The notes beneath the pieces are model-generated. The model had not been told where the DNA came from and searched no databases. It saw only the letters and a list, made by a program, of their open reading frames with translations. Positions 1 through 8,657 of a DNA stretch of 64,000 nucleotides are shown piece after piece (positions within the stretch are counted from its first letter, which is position 1; each line of letters begins with the position of its first letter). This stretch comes from Cytophagales bacterium (GTDB lineage Bacteria; Bacteroidota; Bacteroidia; Cytophagales; Cytophagaceae), in NCBI GenBank assembly GCA_004294225.1, contig REBA01000014.1, positions 1-64,000 of the forward strand, read 5' to 3'. The translations under genes were made by a program, and so were the position numbers.

Positions 1-130
1 CACGAAATCAAAAATTACCTTTAGGTGTAGTGCACACTCAAAAAAATAAAGCATTGATAACCAATAAATAAAGTCTTACAGGTGTCAAACTCAGGAAAAA
101 ACCAATGACGACTAGAGGCAAAAAAAGAGA

Positions 131-982
131 TTAATTAGCTACTTTCAACTGCTTGTAAACAGGTGAAAAACCTGTAAATATACCCACTCCACCGTTTATA
201 TTGCTCAATATACTGGCAGGCTGTGCAAAAGGATTTCCATTTGCCGATTTGGCATTCCTAACAGAGGTTAAAAAATCGTAATAATCTTTATTAATCACCA
301 TTGCCCTAATGGCTACTTGATTTATAAGCTTACCATCTTTATCTAAAAAGAAATCGCTTTTGGACTTAAATATAATTTGCTCTTTATTTCCAAAAATAAA
401 AGGGCTAAACTTGAGTTGTTGATTATCGGTAATAGAAGATTGTGTTTCTGAACCTTTATTGCTTCCTGTAAACACCATAAATCTGTAGTGAAGTAACTTA
501 TCTTGGTCATCATCTATATATGCAAAAACAGAACGTTCGCCATTTTCTAGCATCACTTTAGCACTATCTAAATTTAACTTAGGAGCAATTTTCGTTGTCC
601 CTGTAACTACTCGTCCTTTGTTGTCTTTAATGTATAGCTGAAATTCTGATTCATAATCTTCGGGAACTACCACCTTAGAATTAATAAAATTATAAACCTT
701 AACTGAATCGCTAATATTGAGAAGTAAATTATTAAGTAAGAGCGTATCCATCTTATTTTTATAGGTAATAGTAACTAGGGCATCAAACACGGGTCGTGCA
801 ATCTCTGGTTCGAGATAACTCACGCTTTCTGTTAGCAAAAGCCTATATCCCTGCCCTGGCTCAAGATAACATTCTACCATTAGCTTATTAGAATAAGAAG
901 GCAATACAATATCTATTTCTTGAGCCTTTCTACAACTCAAAGCGATAAAGAAACATAAAAACAAACACCAGATTGATTTCAT
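131..982 (-). CDS. DUF4249-like outer-membrane lipoprotein, partner of TonB receptor
   Basis: A 283-residue protein with a lipoprotein signal peptide: a hydrophobic stretch ends in ALSC, giving Cys17 as the lipidated residue. The rest looks like the beta-rich DUF4249 type, with an early segment in which a residue run of the form LMVECYLEPG precedes a strand-rich domain. DUF4249 proteins are usually encoded directly after TonB-dependent receptors and are thought to sit on the outer membrane as accessory lipoproteins; their ligand is unknown. Here the start codon shares one base with the stop codon of the receptor gene (TAATG, at base 982), so the two are almost surely co-transcribed and translationally coupled. 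Family assignment is from sequence feel and context, not from a search; being a receptor-linked lipoprotein is the firmer statement. Confidence 0.75.
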   Translation of the reverse strand: MKSIWCLFLCFFIALSCRKAQEIDIVLPSYSNKLMVECYLEPGQGYRLLLTESVSYLEPEIARPVFDALVTITYKNKMDTLLLNNLLLNISDSVKVYNFINSKVVVPEDYESEFQLYIKDNKGRVVTGTTKIAPKLNLDSAKVMLENGERSVFAYIDDDQDKLLHYRFMVFTGSNKGSETQSSITDNQQLKFSPFIFGNKEQIIFKSKSDFFLDKDGKLINQVAIRAMVINKDYYDFLTSVRNAKSANGNPFAQPASILSNINGGVGIFTGFSPVYKQLKVAN

Positions 983-3288
983 TAGAATTTGAAATTATAA
1001 GTTACAGAAGGAATGATAGGAAATAATGAAACCATTTTTGCCTTAAATTCAGTAAGCGATGGCTCTCCATTTTCATCTTCAACTCTATCTATGTATATAA
1101 AATAAGGATTCCTTCTATTATATACATTGTAAATACTAAATGTAAAATCTGATTCTCCATATTTTTGTCTCATCTTATAGACCAAACCTATATCAAACCG
1201 ATGAGAGTCTGGCATTCTAAAGCTATTTCTGGGCATAAACTCAGGAATATAAGTAGGTTTAGCGGTTCCTATATCTTGAAACACAAATCTACCACTAGGT
1301 AGGGTAACTGCGTTCCCTGTGGCATACACCCAAGACGCAGATAGAACTATCCTATCTGAAAGTCTATACATTCCTACCACAGAAATATTGTGTCGCCTAT
1401 CATATCTAGCTGGATATTTTTCACCCCTATTGATTTCATCAAATTGACGCCAAGTCCATGAAAGCGTATAGCCTATCCAACCTGTAAATTTACCTTTCTT
1501 TTTTTCGAGGTAAATCTCGTTCCCATAAGACCATCCTTTGCCTACAGCAAAACCAGAAGACACATCAGGAATTTCAAATATTGCAGCACCATCTTTTAAA
1601 TCTATTTGACGCTTCATCCATTTATAATATACTTCATTACTTAGCAAATATTTATTGTCCCATAATCCAATACTAATTCCTCCTGCCAACTGGTCTGAAC
1701 GCTGTGGTCGAATATTATTATTTGAGGGATACCAAATATCATTCGGTAAAGTAGCTCCAGAGTTAGAAACAAGATGTAAATATTGAAACATTCTAGAATA
1801 GCTCAATTTAAAAGATGAATTCTGACCAAGTTTATATCTACTAGATAGTCTGGGTTCAAAACCACCATAACTATTACTATCATTTACAAAGCCTGTAAGG
1901 CGAAGCCCTAAGTTAAAGCTTAATTTGTCTGAATATTTAATTTCATCTGAGAGATATATACCTCCTTGAAAAGCCCTCAAATCATTCCCTTGGCCTTTAT
2001 CTTCATTGGGGTCTAAAGACTTCTGAATACGTCCTATATCAAAGCTGTTTGATGTAATTAGAGCTCCGTATCTTATCAAATGCTTATCTGAATGGTAATA
2101 TTGAAAATCAGATTTGAGGGTCACTTCAGAAACCTTAGTCTGAAGTCTGTTGAGCAACTCCCCTGCTTGATAAAGTATGGTATAATTATAACTAGAGTAA
2201 CTTAATGAGGTATTGGATATCAACTTCGTATTAAATTCATGATGCCACCTCAATGAGGCAATTGTATTTCCCCATCTAATTGAAGAATTAAAGTTTTTAT
2301 TGTCAATTTTTAAAATATCTCTACCATGGTATCCTGTAAAAGTCAATTTATCTTTCTTACTCAAATCAGCACTAATTTTAGTATTGAAATCATAGAAAAA
2401 ATAACTCGGTATTTTATCAAAATCTTTTTTTCCTTCATTCTGTTTGTTAATCATAGGAGTAAATAGATCTACATAAGTTCTTCTGGCTGATACAATAAAT
2501 GAAATTTTATTTTTAATTATAGGTCCTTCTATGCTCAACCTACTAGAGATTAATCCTAAGCCTCCTTTCACACCAAATTTTTCTTTAGAGCCTTCTGCCA
2601 TTTTTATATCCACAACAGAGGAAAGACGTCCCCCAAATTGGGCTGGAAAGTCTCCTTTATACAATTCAATATTTTTGACTGCTTCTGGATTCAACAAACT
2701 AAAAAAGCCAAGCAAATGTGACGCGTTAAATACTAAGGCATCATCCATAAGAATCAAATTTTGATCTGGCCCTCCTCCCCTTACATACAAACCAGAATTT
2801 CCTTCATTGCCCGAGGAAACTCCTGGTTTAAGAGCTAGGGTTTTCATCAAATCTATTTCTCCAAAAAAGACTGGAATAAGCTTCGCTTCTTTTGTATCGA
2901 TGCTCGTCATGCTCATTTGAGTCCGCTCTATGTTTTCTTTTACTGAATTTGCTTCTACTACCACCTCTTTCAAACTACTTTTATCTTCGCTCATTTCAAT
3001 ATTTAGCACTATATCTTTATTCAATAAGATCTTCTTGATGATGGGTTGATAACCCAAATATTCTATACTAAGTCTAAGTGTATCGGCATCTAGTAAAATA
3101 CTGTATTGTCCATTTTCATCTGTAACAGTTCCTGAATTCTGACTCAACACATTGATATAGGCTCCTATCAATGGGGATTTGGATACATTATCATAAATAT
3201 ATCCTGACAAAGTATATCTCTGAGCTTTAAGCAATAAAGCATTGGAAATAAAAAATAAAAGAAAAGATATTTTCAGGTAAAACCTCAT
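982..3288 (-). CDS. TonB-dependent receptor with carboxypeptidase-regulatory-like N-domain
   Basis: A 768-residue outer-membrane receptor. After a signal peptide ending near residue 22 (LLKAQ), residues about 25-105 form a carboxypeptidase-regulatory-like domain (SGYIYD...GAYINV...GTVTDENGQYS). Residues about 115-230 form the plug, with the motif GLYVRGGGPDQNLILMDD and the segment FGGRLSSVVDIKM; the remainder is a barrel ending in the aromatic FKF expected of outer-membrane proteins. Such receptors import ligands at the expense of the proton-motive force through TonB-ExbBD. The length is short for SusC types (about 1000 residues) and there is no SusD neighbour, so a polysaccharide SusCD pair is unlikely. 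The substrate cannot be told. The gene is followed without gap by a DUF4249-like lipoprotein, and a perfect palindrome lies 41 bases before its start. Confidence 0.93.
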   Translation of the reverse strand: MRFYLKISFLLFFISNALLLKAQRYTLSGYIYDNVSKSPLIGAYINVLSQNSGTVTDENGQYSILLDADTLRLSIEYLGYQPIIKKILLNKDIVLNIEMSEDKSSLKEVVVEANSVKENIERTQMSMTSIDTKEAKLIPVFFGEIDLMKTLALKPGVSSGNEGNSGLYVRGGGPDQNLILMDDALVFNASHLLGFFSLLNPEAVKNIELYKGDFPAQFGGRLSSVVDIKMAEGSKEKFGVKGGLGLISSRLSIEGPIIKNKISFIVSARRTYVDLFTPMINKQNEGKKDFDKIPSYFFYDFNTKISADLSKKDKLTFTGYHGRDILKIDNKNFNSSIRWGNTIASLRWHHEFNTKLISNTSLSYSSYNYTILYQAGELLNRLQTKVSEVTLKSDFQYYHSDKHLIRYGALITSNSFDIGRIQKSLDPNEDKGQGNDLRAFQGGIYLSDEIKYSDKLSFNLGLRLTGFVNDSNSYGGFEPRLSSRYKLGQNSSFKLSYSRMFQYLHLVSNSGATLPNDIWYPSNNNIRPQRSDQLAGGISIGLWDNKYLLSNEVYYKWMKRQIDLKDGAAIFEIPDVSSGFAVGKGWSYGNEIYLEKKKGKFTGWIGYTLSWTWRQFDEINRGEKYPARYDRRHNISVVGMYRLSDRIVLSASWVYATGNAVTLPSGRFVFQDIGTAKPTYIPEFMPRNSFRMPDSHRFDIGLVYKMRQKYGESDFTFSIYNVYNRRNPYFIYIDRVEDENGEPSLTEFKAKMVSLFPIIPSVTYNFKF

Positions 3289-3322
3289 GCTAAATTTAAA
3301 TGTTACATTTTATCATGAATAA

Positions 3323-3363
3323 AGTAACGTTTTTAATACTTAAGTATTAAAAATTTTGTTACT
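3323..3363. promoter_or_regulatory. Dyad-symmetric site between divergent genes
   Basis: Bases 3330-3353 are a perfect 24-bp palindrome (arms TTTTTAATACTT and AAGTATTAAAAA). An outer inverted pair AGTAAC (3323-3328) and GTTACT (3358-3363) surrounds it asymmetrically. It lies between the start of the TonB receptor gene (minus strand) and the TM2-protein gene (plus strand), a divergent interval where a terminator is not expected. An operator is the simplest reading; AT-richness makes chance symmetry possible. Confidence 0.4.
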
Positions 3364-3484
3364 AAACAGATGATAGTTTAAATATACAATGGAAAGCAAT
3401 CGGTATATTTTAATTTTTAATTGATATAATTAACTTCAAATTACTAATTTTATTAAGTTCTACTAAAGTTAATCAAAATAATAA

Positions 3485-3700
3485 ATGAGTATCACGAAAC
3501 CAATTCCAAACAAAACCACATTGATTTTTGCAGCTATTTTTTTAGGTGTCTTAGGTTATGACAGATATTTATTGGGTTATAAGAATTGGTGGTACAAAGC
3601 TATAGTTATGGGTGGTCTTGGAATATGGATTCTTTACGATTTATATTTAATTATTTCCAACAAACTGCACATGGCAGATGGAAGAAAGGTATCAGAATAA
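3485..3700 (+). CDS. TM2-domain-like small membrane protein
   Basis: A 71-residue protein with two hydrophobic segments (about residues 12-28 and 38-57) separated by a short turn. The layout IFLGVLGYDRYLLGYKNW followed by a second helix ending in a YDLYLI segment resembles the TM2 domain, in which a GxxGxHxFYLG-like turn links two membrane helices. TM2 proteins are widespread and mostly of unknown function. The 3' end overlaps the convergent phosphatase gene by nine bases. The start is the only reasonable ATG, directly after an AT-rich leader. Confidence 0.75.
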   Translation: MSITKPIPNKTTLIFAAIFLGVLGYDRYLLGYKNWWYKAIVMGGLGIWILYDLYLIISNKLHMADGRKVSE

Positions 3701-4609
3701 TGGTTCTCTTTTAGATTTAGATTTCTTAATTTGTCTCTCGTAAAGCAGTTGTAATAAACCATCTTTCAAACCCACATCTGGCACAATAATATCTTTAGCA
3801 CTAGCCCATTTCATCACAGACATATAAATATCACAAGCAGGAAGAATGACATCTGCTCTATCTGGATTTAACATCAACAAGTTAATTCTTTCTTCTAAAG
3901 TGTGTCTTGCAAGTTCCTTGCGTACTTCTTCTATATTATGAATATTAATTTTTGCAACTTCACTCTTTACTTTCGGCAAGTTAGCCAATTCATATAGTTT
4001 GCTGATGTTTCCTCCAGTTCCGATAGCAATCATAGGACGCATAAAAATAGAAACTTCTTTATCCACCCATTCTTTCATTCTTTCCCATTCTTTAGGAGAG
4101 TCATCGCCTCCTAACCTTCTCACAGAACCTATCTTGAATGACTGAGCAGCAATTTTTTCTTTGCCCACAATCAAGTTAAGCTCTGTACTCCCCCCTCCTA
4201 CATCAATATGGATATAGCTACGCTCATCTAAGTTCTTAAAAATAACTTTATTAATTATTTCGGCTTCTCTATCTCCATCTATAATTTCTATATCCACACC
4301 TACTTCTTTTTTCACACGTTCAGCTATTTGTTTCCCATTAACTGATTCGCGCATAGCAGATGTAGCACAAAACATATAATCATCTACTTCATATAAATCT
4401 AGAAACATTTTGAAGGTAGCCATCAACTTCACAAATTTGGTTTCGCTAGCTTCCATGATACGGCTGTATTTAAAAACATCCTGACCTAACCTAAGTGGAA
4501 ACCTCACATATTCTACCTTTTTAAAAGTAATTACACCATTGTAATCTATCACATTGGTGATTTGGAATCTAATAGCGTTAGAACCAATATCAATAGCACC
4601 TAATTTCAA
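3692..4609 (-). CDS. Ppx/GppA-family phosphatase (exopolyphosphatase-like)
   Basis: A 305-residue protein of the Ppx/GppA branch of the ASKHA (actin-like ATPase) superfamily. The N-terminal phosphate-1 motif is visible as AIDIGSNAIRFQI (residues about 5-17), and the phosphate-2 glycine motif as HIDVGGGSTELNL (about 134-146). The family hydrolyses polyphosphate chains or pppGpp. The protein has the two-lobed core of about 300 residues only, without the C-terminal HD-like domain of long Ppx enzymes, as is normal in Bacteroidota. No operon partner is seen; it stands between the TM2 gene (tail to tail) and metH (divergent). Whether it acts on polyphosphate or pppGpp cannot be decided from sequence. 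Confidence 0.9.
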   Translation of the reverse strand: MKLGAIDIGSNAIRFQITNVIDYNGVITFKKVEYVRFPLRLGQDVFKYSRIMEASETKFVKLMATFKMFLDLYEVDDYMFCATSAMRESVNGKQIAERVKKEVGVDIEIIDGDREAEIINKVIFKNLDERSYIHIDVGGGSTELNLIVGKEKIAAQSFKIGSVRRLGGDDSPKEWERMKEWVDKEVSIFMRPMIAIGTGGNISKLYELANLPKVKSEVAKINIHNIEEVRKELARHTLEERINLLMLNPDRADVILPACDIYMSVMKWASAKDIIVPDVGLKDGLLQLLYERQIKKSKSKREPLF

Positions 4610-4774
4610 TATTCAATAATTTTATATGTAAAAATTTGTTCAAATAATTTCTAAAAAAAACAATATATAAAGATAATAAAAATGATAAAGCAATCTAACA
4701 AATATAAGAATCCACAAATGAAATAATAACAATATCCTTTTTGAGTATTTTGTGAAATATAGATATAATATCAT

Positions 4775-4782
4775 TATTTTTG
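4775..4782 (+). promoter_or_regulatory. Bacteroidota-type promoter for metH
   Basis: TATTTTTG matches the -7 consensus TAnnTTTG, and a TTTG at 4749-4752 lies 22 bases upstream, within the known spacing to the -33 element. It would start transcription near 4790 and give a leader of about 70 bases before the metH start at 4858. Confidence 0.5.
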
Positions 4783-4809
4783 ATTCCTACTATCAAAGCA
4801 TCAATAACA

Positions 4810-4855
4810 GCTTGATTTGTTTAAATAAAAATTAAGCATTAATTAACTAAAAGCC
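4810..4855 (+). promoter_or_regulatory. Candidate SAM-II-like riboswitch leader of metH (weak)
   Basis: The leader contains GCTT (4810-4813) directly followed by GATTTG, then the complementary AAGC (4834-4837), and finally CTAAAAGCC just before the start codon. This order (short stem, TGATTT loop, closing stem, CTAAAAG next to the start) recalls the SAM-II pseudoknot, which regulates methionine genes mainly in Alphaproteobacteria and reportedly in some Bacteroidota. The stem is only four pairs and the second pseudoknot helix is not convincing, so this is a suggestion to test with the Rfam SAM-II model, not a firm call. Confidence 0.25.
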
Positions 4856-4857
4856 CT

Positions 4858-5865
4858 ATGAGCCAAAATATAAAAGAAATACTTAAAGAAAGAATATTGG
4901 TATTAGATGGGGCTATGGGAACAATGATACAAAGATATCATTTAGACGAAAATGATTTTAGAAACGAAGCTTTACAAAATCATTCTCATCCTCTAAAAGG
5001 AAACAATGACTTACTCTCCATAACAAGGCCAGATATTATCAGAGAAATACATGCTCAATATTTTGAAGCAGGTGCAGATATTGCAGAAACAAATACATTC
5101 AGCGGTACAACTATTGCACAAGCAGATTACAAATTAGAACATTTAGTTTACGAGCTCAACTTTCAATCAGCAAAAATTGCTAAATCTGTAGCAGAAGAGT
5201 TTACACGTCTAAACCCCGAAAAACCAAGATTTGTTGCAGGAGCAATAGGTCCTACCAACAGAACCTGTTCAATTTCTCCTGATGTAAATGACCCCGGTTA
5301 TAGAGCCACCTCTTTTGACGAGCTCAGATTAGCATACAAACACCAAGTAAAAGCGCTCATTGATGGAGGTGTAGATATCCTCTTGGTAGAAACAATATTT
5401 GATACGCTAAATGCCAAATCAGCCATATTCGCTATTCAAGAAGTATTTGATGAAATTGGTAAAGAACTCCCTATTATGGTATCAGGAACTATAACAGATG
5501 CAAGTGGACGGACTCTTACTGGACAAACAACAGAAGCATTCTTAATCTCTGTATCTCATGCACCATTACTAAGTATCGGACTAAACTGTGCCTTAGGCGC
5601 TAAAGAGCTTAGACCATATTTACAAGTGCTATCTAAAGAGTCTGAATTTCTTATTAGTGCACACCCCAATGCTGGACTTCCCAATGAGTTTGGTCAATAT
5701 GACGAAACTCCAGAACAAATGGCTGCTCAAATAGAAGTATTCCTTAATGAAGGCTTAATTAATATCATAGGTGGCTGTTGTGGAACTACTCCGCCACATA
5801 TCAAAGCAATTGCAGAATTGGCAAAAAAATATCAACCTCGAAAAGCAGAGGAAATTTATATCTAA
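4858..5865 (+). CDS. metH: Methionine synthase, homocysteine-binding subunit (MetH N-terminal part)
   Basis: A 335-residue homocysteine S-methyltransferase domain, equal to the first module of cobalamin-dependent methionine synthase. It opens with [15 protein letters not shown] and contains the ETNTFSGT segment. The zinc-binding cysteines are visible as LNCALG (about residue 244) and GGCCGTTP (about residues 305-312). It would bind Zn and activate homocysteine for methylation by the cobalamin-bearing partner encoded 40 bases downstream. In many Bacteroidota MetH is split at this point into two genes, so this is not a truncation. The start ATG fits the conserved N-terminus and lies just after the candidate regulatory leader. 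Confidence 0.95.
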   Translation: MSQNIKEILKERILVLDGAMGTMIQRYHLDENDFRNEALQNHSHPLKGNNDLLSITRPDIIREIHAQYFEAGADIAETNTFSGTTIAQADYKLEHLVYELNFQSAKIAKSVAEEFTRLNPEKPRFVAGAIGPTNRTCSISPDVNDPGYRATSFDELRLAYKHQVKALIDGGVDILLVETIFDTLNAKSAIFAIQEVFDEIGKELPIMVSGTITDASGRTLTGQTTEAFLISVSHAPLLSIGLNCALGAKELRPYLQVLSKESEFLISAHPNAGLPNEFGQYDETPEQMAAQIEVFLNEGLINIIGGCCGTTPPHIKAIAELAKKYQPRKAEEIYI

Positions 5866-5905
5866 TCTTCAATAATCATATATTATCAATAAGTACACTG
5901 AATTA

Positions 5906-8605
5906 ATGAATCATCAATTACCACCATTAAAATTAAGCGGATTAGAGCCTTTAATTATTTCTAAAAGTTCAAACTTTATCAATATTGGCGAAAGAACCAA
6001 TGTAACTGGTTCGGCTAAATTCCTTAAACTTATCAAAGAAGATAATTACGAAGAAGCACTTTCTGTTGCTTTAGAACAAGTTCGTGGTGGTGCACAGATC
6101 ATTGATATCAATATGGATGAAGGTATGCTCGATGGCGAAAAAGCAATGGTAAAATTCCTCAACCTTATTGCTTCAGAACCCGAAATTTCTAGAGTACCTG
6201 TAATGATTGATTCTTCCAAATGGCACATCATTGAAGCTGGCTTAAAATGCGTTCAGGGTAAATGCATTGTAAACTCAATCAGCCTAAAAGCTGGTGAGGA
6301 AGAGTTTATAGAGCAAGCAAAGAAAGTAAAAAGGTATGGAGCAGCAGTAATTGTTATGGCTTTTGATGAGGTAGGGCAAGCCGATTCTTATGAAAGAAGA
6401 GTTGAAATCTGCGAGCGTTCTTACAAAATTTTAGTAGATAGAGTAAAATTCCCTCCTCAAGACATCATCTTTGACCCCAATATCTTCCCAGTAGGAACAG
6501 GTATTGAAGAACACAGAAACAATGCCATTGATTTCTTTAGAGGTACAAAATGGATAAGAGAAAATTTACCTGGAGCTCATGTAAGTGGAGGAGTTAGCAA
6601 TGTTTCTTTTTCATTTAGAGGAAACAATACAGTTAGAGAAGCGATGCATTCTGCCTTCTTATATCATGCCATAAAAAACGGCATGGACATGGGAATTGTC
6701 AATCCTTCTATGCTAGAAATCTATGATAATATTGATAAAGATTTACTAGAAAAAGTAGAAGATGTTTTACTTAACCGAAGAGATGATGCCACAGAAAGAC
6801 TTCTAGAATTTGCAGAACAAGTAAAGAGTAAAGGTAAAGCCCAGGTTAAAGATGAAGAATGGAGAAATGGAACTGTAGAAGCTAGATTATCGCATGCTCT
6901 TGTGAAAGGAGTCATCGATTTTATTGATCAAGATACAGAAGAAGCAAGACAAAAATACCATCCAACCCTCAAAGTAATTGAAGGCCCATTAATGGATGGA
7001 ATGAATGTCGTTGGAGATTTGTTTGGAGAGGGAAAAATGTTTCTCCCTCAAGTGGTAAAAAGTGCTAGAGTAATGAAGAAAGCAGTAGCCTATTTATTGC
7101 CCTACTTAGAGGCTCAAAAACTAGAAAGTGGGAATACTGCTAAAAATGCTGGTAAAATTCTTCTAGCTACCGTAAAAGGCGATGTACACGACATAGGTAA
7201 AAATATTGTTGGTGTAGTATTAGCCTGCAATAATTATGAAATCATTGACATAGGCGTAATGGTTCCGACCGAAAAGATACTAGAAACAGCAATCAGAGAG
7301 CAAGTAGATATTATAGGATTAAGCGGCTTGATTACCCCTTCACTAGATGAGATGGTTAGTGTAGCCAAAGAAATGCAAAGACAAAATTTCAAAATTCCAC
7401 TTTTAATCGGAGGAGCTACTACATCAAGAATTCATACCGCAGTAAAAATAGACCCTGTCTATGACGGCCCTGTAGTTCATGTCTTAGATGCCTCTAAAAG
7501 TGTGCCTGTAGCAAGCAATCTTTTGAGTAAAGACCTCAATCATGATTATATCAGAGAAATAAAAAATGAGTACGAAAAAATGAGGCAAGCTCATGCTGGA
7601 AAAAAAGAAGACAAATCCTATATCAGTTATGAAGAAGCAAGAGCTAATAAATTCAAGGCTGATTTCTCAAATTATGTTCCCACGCAACCTACTTTTATCG
7701 GAAACAAATACTTTTTAAATCACGACCTATCTGAAATCAGAAAATATATTGACTGGACACCATTCTTCCAAACTTGGATGCTTCAAGGAAAATATCCTAA
7801 GATATTTGAAAACCAAATTATAGGTAAAGAAGCCAAAAAATTATTTGATGATGCAAATAGCATGTTAGATTTAGTCATTAAAGAAAATTGGCTTCAAGCT
7901 AATGGAGTAGTTGGCTTATACCCTGCCAATACTATAGATGATGAAACAATAGAAATCTATGAAGACGACACCAGAAAAAATATACTTAAAACTTTCCATA
8001 ATCTAAGACAACAAGGTAAAAAAGGAAGTGGTATTCCTAATATTTCCCTGTCTGACTTTATTGCCCCAAAAGATTCTGGCATCAAAGATTACATGGGCTT
8101 TTTTGCTGTAACTACAGGCATTGGCATTGAAGCAAAACTTGAGCAATTCAAAAAAGATCATGACGATTATAATGATATAATGCTCAAAGCCGTTGCAGAT
8201 AGATTGGCAGAAGCATTTGCAGAAATGATGCATGAAAAAGTAAGAAAAGAACTTTGGGCTTATGCTCCTAAAGAAAATTATGACAGTGAAGAGTTAATCA
8301 AAGAATCATATCAAGGCATTAGACCTGCACCTGGTTATCCTGCATGCCCAGATCATACCGAAAAACCTCCATTGTTTGAGTTACTAGATGTAACTAATCA
8401 AACAGGAATAATTTTAACGGAGAGCAATGCTATGTATCCTGCATCATCAGTAAGTGGAATGTATTTTGCACATCCAGATGCAAAATATTTTGGACTTGGG
8501 AAAATTGGCAAAGATCAAGTAATTAATTATTCCAATAGAAAAACCCAAAGCTTATCTGAGCTAGAAAGATGGTTGTCTCAGAACCTTAACTACGAAATTG
8601 ACTAA
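5906..8605 (+). CDS. metH: Methionine synthase, folate/cobalamin/reactivation subunit (MetH C-terminal part)
   Basis: An 899-residue protein carrying the rest of MetH. Domains in order: pterin (methyltetrahydrofolate) binding at about 20-290 ([14 protein letters not shown], then [11 protein letters not shown]); helical cobalamin cap about 320-400; B12-binding domain with the lower-ligand motif [10 protein letters not shown] at about 425-434 (His427); and the AdoMet-dependent reactivation domain from about 560 to the end, with [15 protein letters not shown] near 805. It transfers the methyl group from 5-methyl-THF to homocysteine held by the preceding subunit, and uses AdoMet to rescue oxidised cobalamin. 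The two genes are 40 bases apart and clearly one operon. All key motifs are present and length is as expected for the split form. Confidence 0.97.
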   Translation: MNHQLPPLKLSGLEPLIISKSSNFINIGERTNVTGSAKFLKLIKEDNYEEALSVALEQVRGGAQIIDINMDEGMLDGEKAMVKFLNLIASEPEISRVPVMIDSSKWHIIEAGLKCVQGKCIVNSISLKAGEEEFIEQAKKVKRYGAAVIVMAFDEVGQADSYERRVEICERSYKILVDRVKFPPQDIIFDPNIFPVGTGIEEHRNNAIDFFRGTKWIRENLPGAHVSGGVSNVSFSFRGNNTVREAMHSAFLYHAIKNGMDMGIVNPSMLEIYDNIDKDLLEKVEDVLLNRRDDATERLLEFAEQVKSKGKAQVKDEEWRNGTVEARLSHALVKGVIDFIDQDTEEARQKYHPTLKVIEGPLMDGMNVVGDLFGEGKMFLPQVVKSARVMKKAVAYLLPYLEAQKLESGNTAKNAGKILLATVKGDVHDIGKNIVGVVLACNNYEIIDIGVMVPTEKILETAIREQVDIIGLSGLITPSLDEMVSVAKEMQRQNFKIPLLIGGATTSRIHTAVKIDPVYDGPVVHVLDASKSVPVASNLLSKDLNHDYIREIKNEYEKMRQAHAGKKEDKSYISYEEARANKFKADFSNYVPTQPTFIGNKYFLNHDLSEIRKYIDWTPFFQTWMLQGKYPKIFENQIIGKEAKKLFDDANSMLDLVIKENWLQANGVVGLYPANTIDDETIEIYEDDTRKNILKTFHNLRQQGKKGSGIPNISLSDFIAPKDSGIKDYMGFFAVTTGIGIEAKLEQFKKDHDDYNDIMLKAVADRLAEAFAEMMHEKVRKELWAYAPKENYDSEELIKESYQGIRPAPGYPACPDHTEKPPLFELLDVTNQTGIILTESNAMYPASSVSGMYFAHPDAKYFGLGKIGKDQVINYSNRKTQSLSELERWLSQNLNYEID

Positions 8606-8614
8606 TCTTATAAC

Positions 8615-8657
8615 TAATCAAATAACCAAACAAAAAATCTGCTTGGTTATTTGATTA
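8615..8657. terminator. Long hairpin between convergent genes
   Basis: A 15-bp perfect inverted repeat (TAATCAAATAACCAA at 8615-8629 and its complement at 8643-8657) with a 13-base loop lies between metH and the convergent DUF1501 gene. The right arm includes the last codons and the stop of the DUF1501 gene. No T-run follows on either side, so its role as an intrinsic terminator is plausible but not typical. Confidence 0.45.

Noticed and set aside
1-71. A short open frame at the left edge (about 22 codons, ending TAA at 69-71) that could be the end of a gene
   Set aside because: Too short to tell from chance; the opposite strand also shows a hydrophobic frame there.
2531-2764. Antisense frames such as this one within the TonB receptor gene, and many others inside metH, the adhesin and wzc
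   Set aside because: They lie opposite strong, motif-bearing genes, and show no domain or start context of their own.
982-3288. SusC-type polysaccharide importer
   Set aside because: Length is about 250 residues short of SusC, and the neighbour is a DUF4249-like lipoprotein, not SusD.
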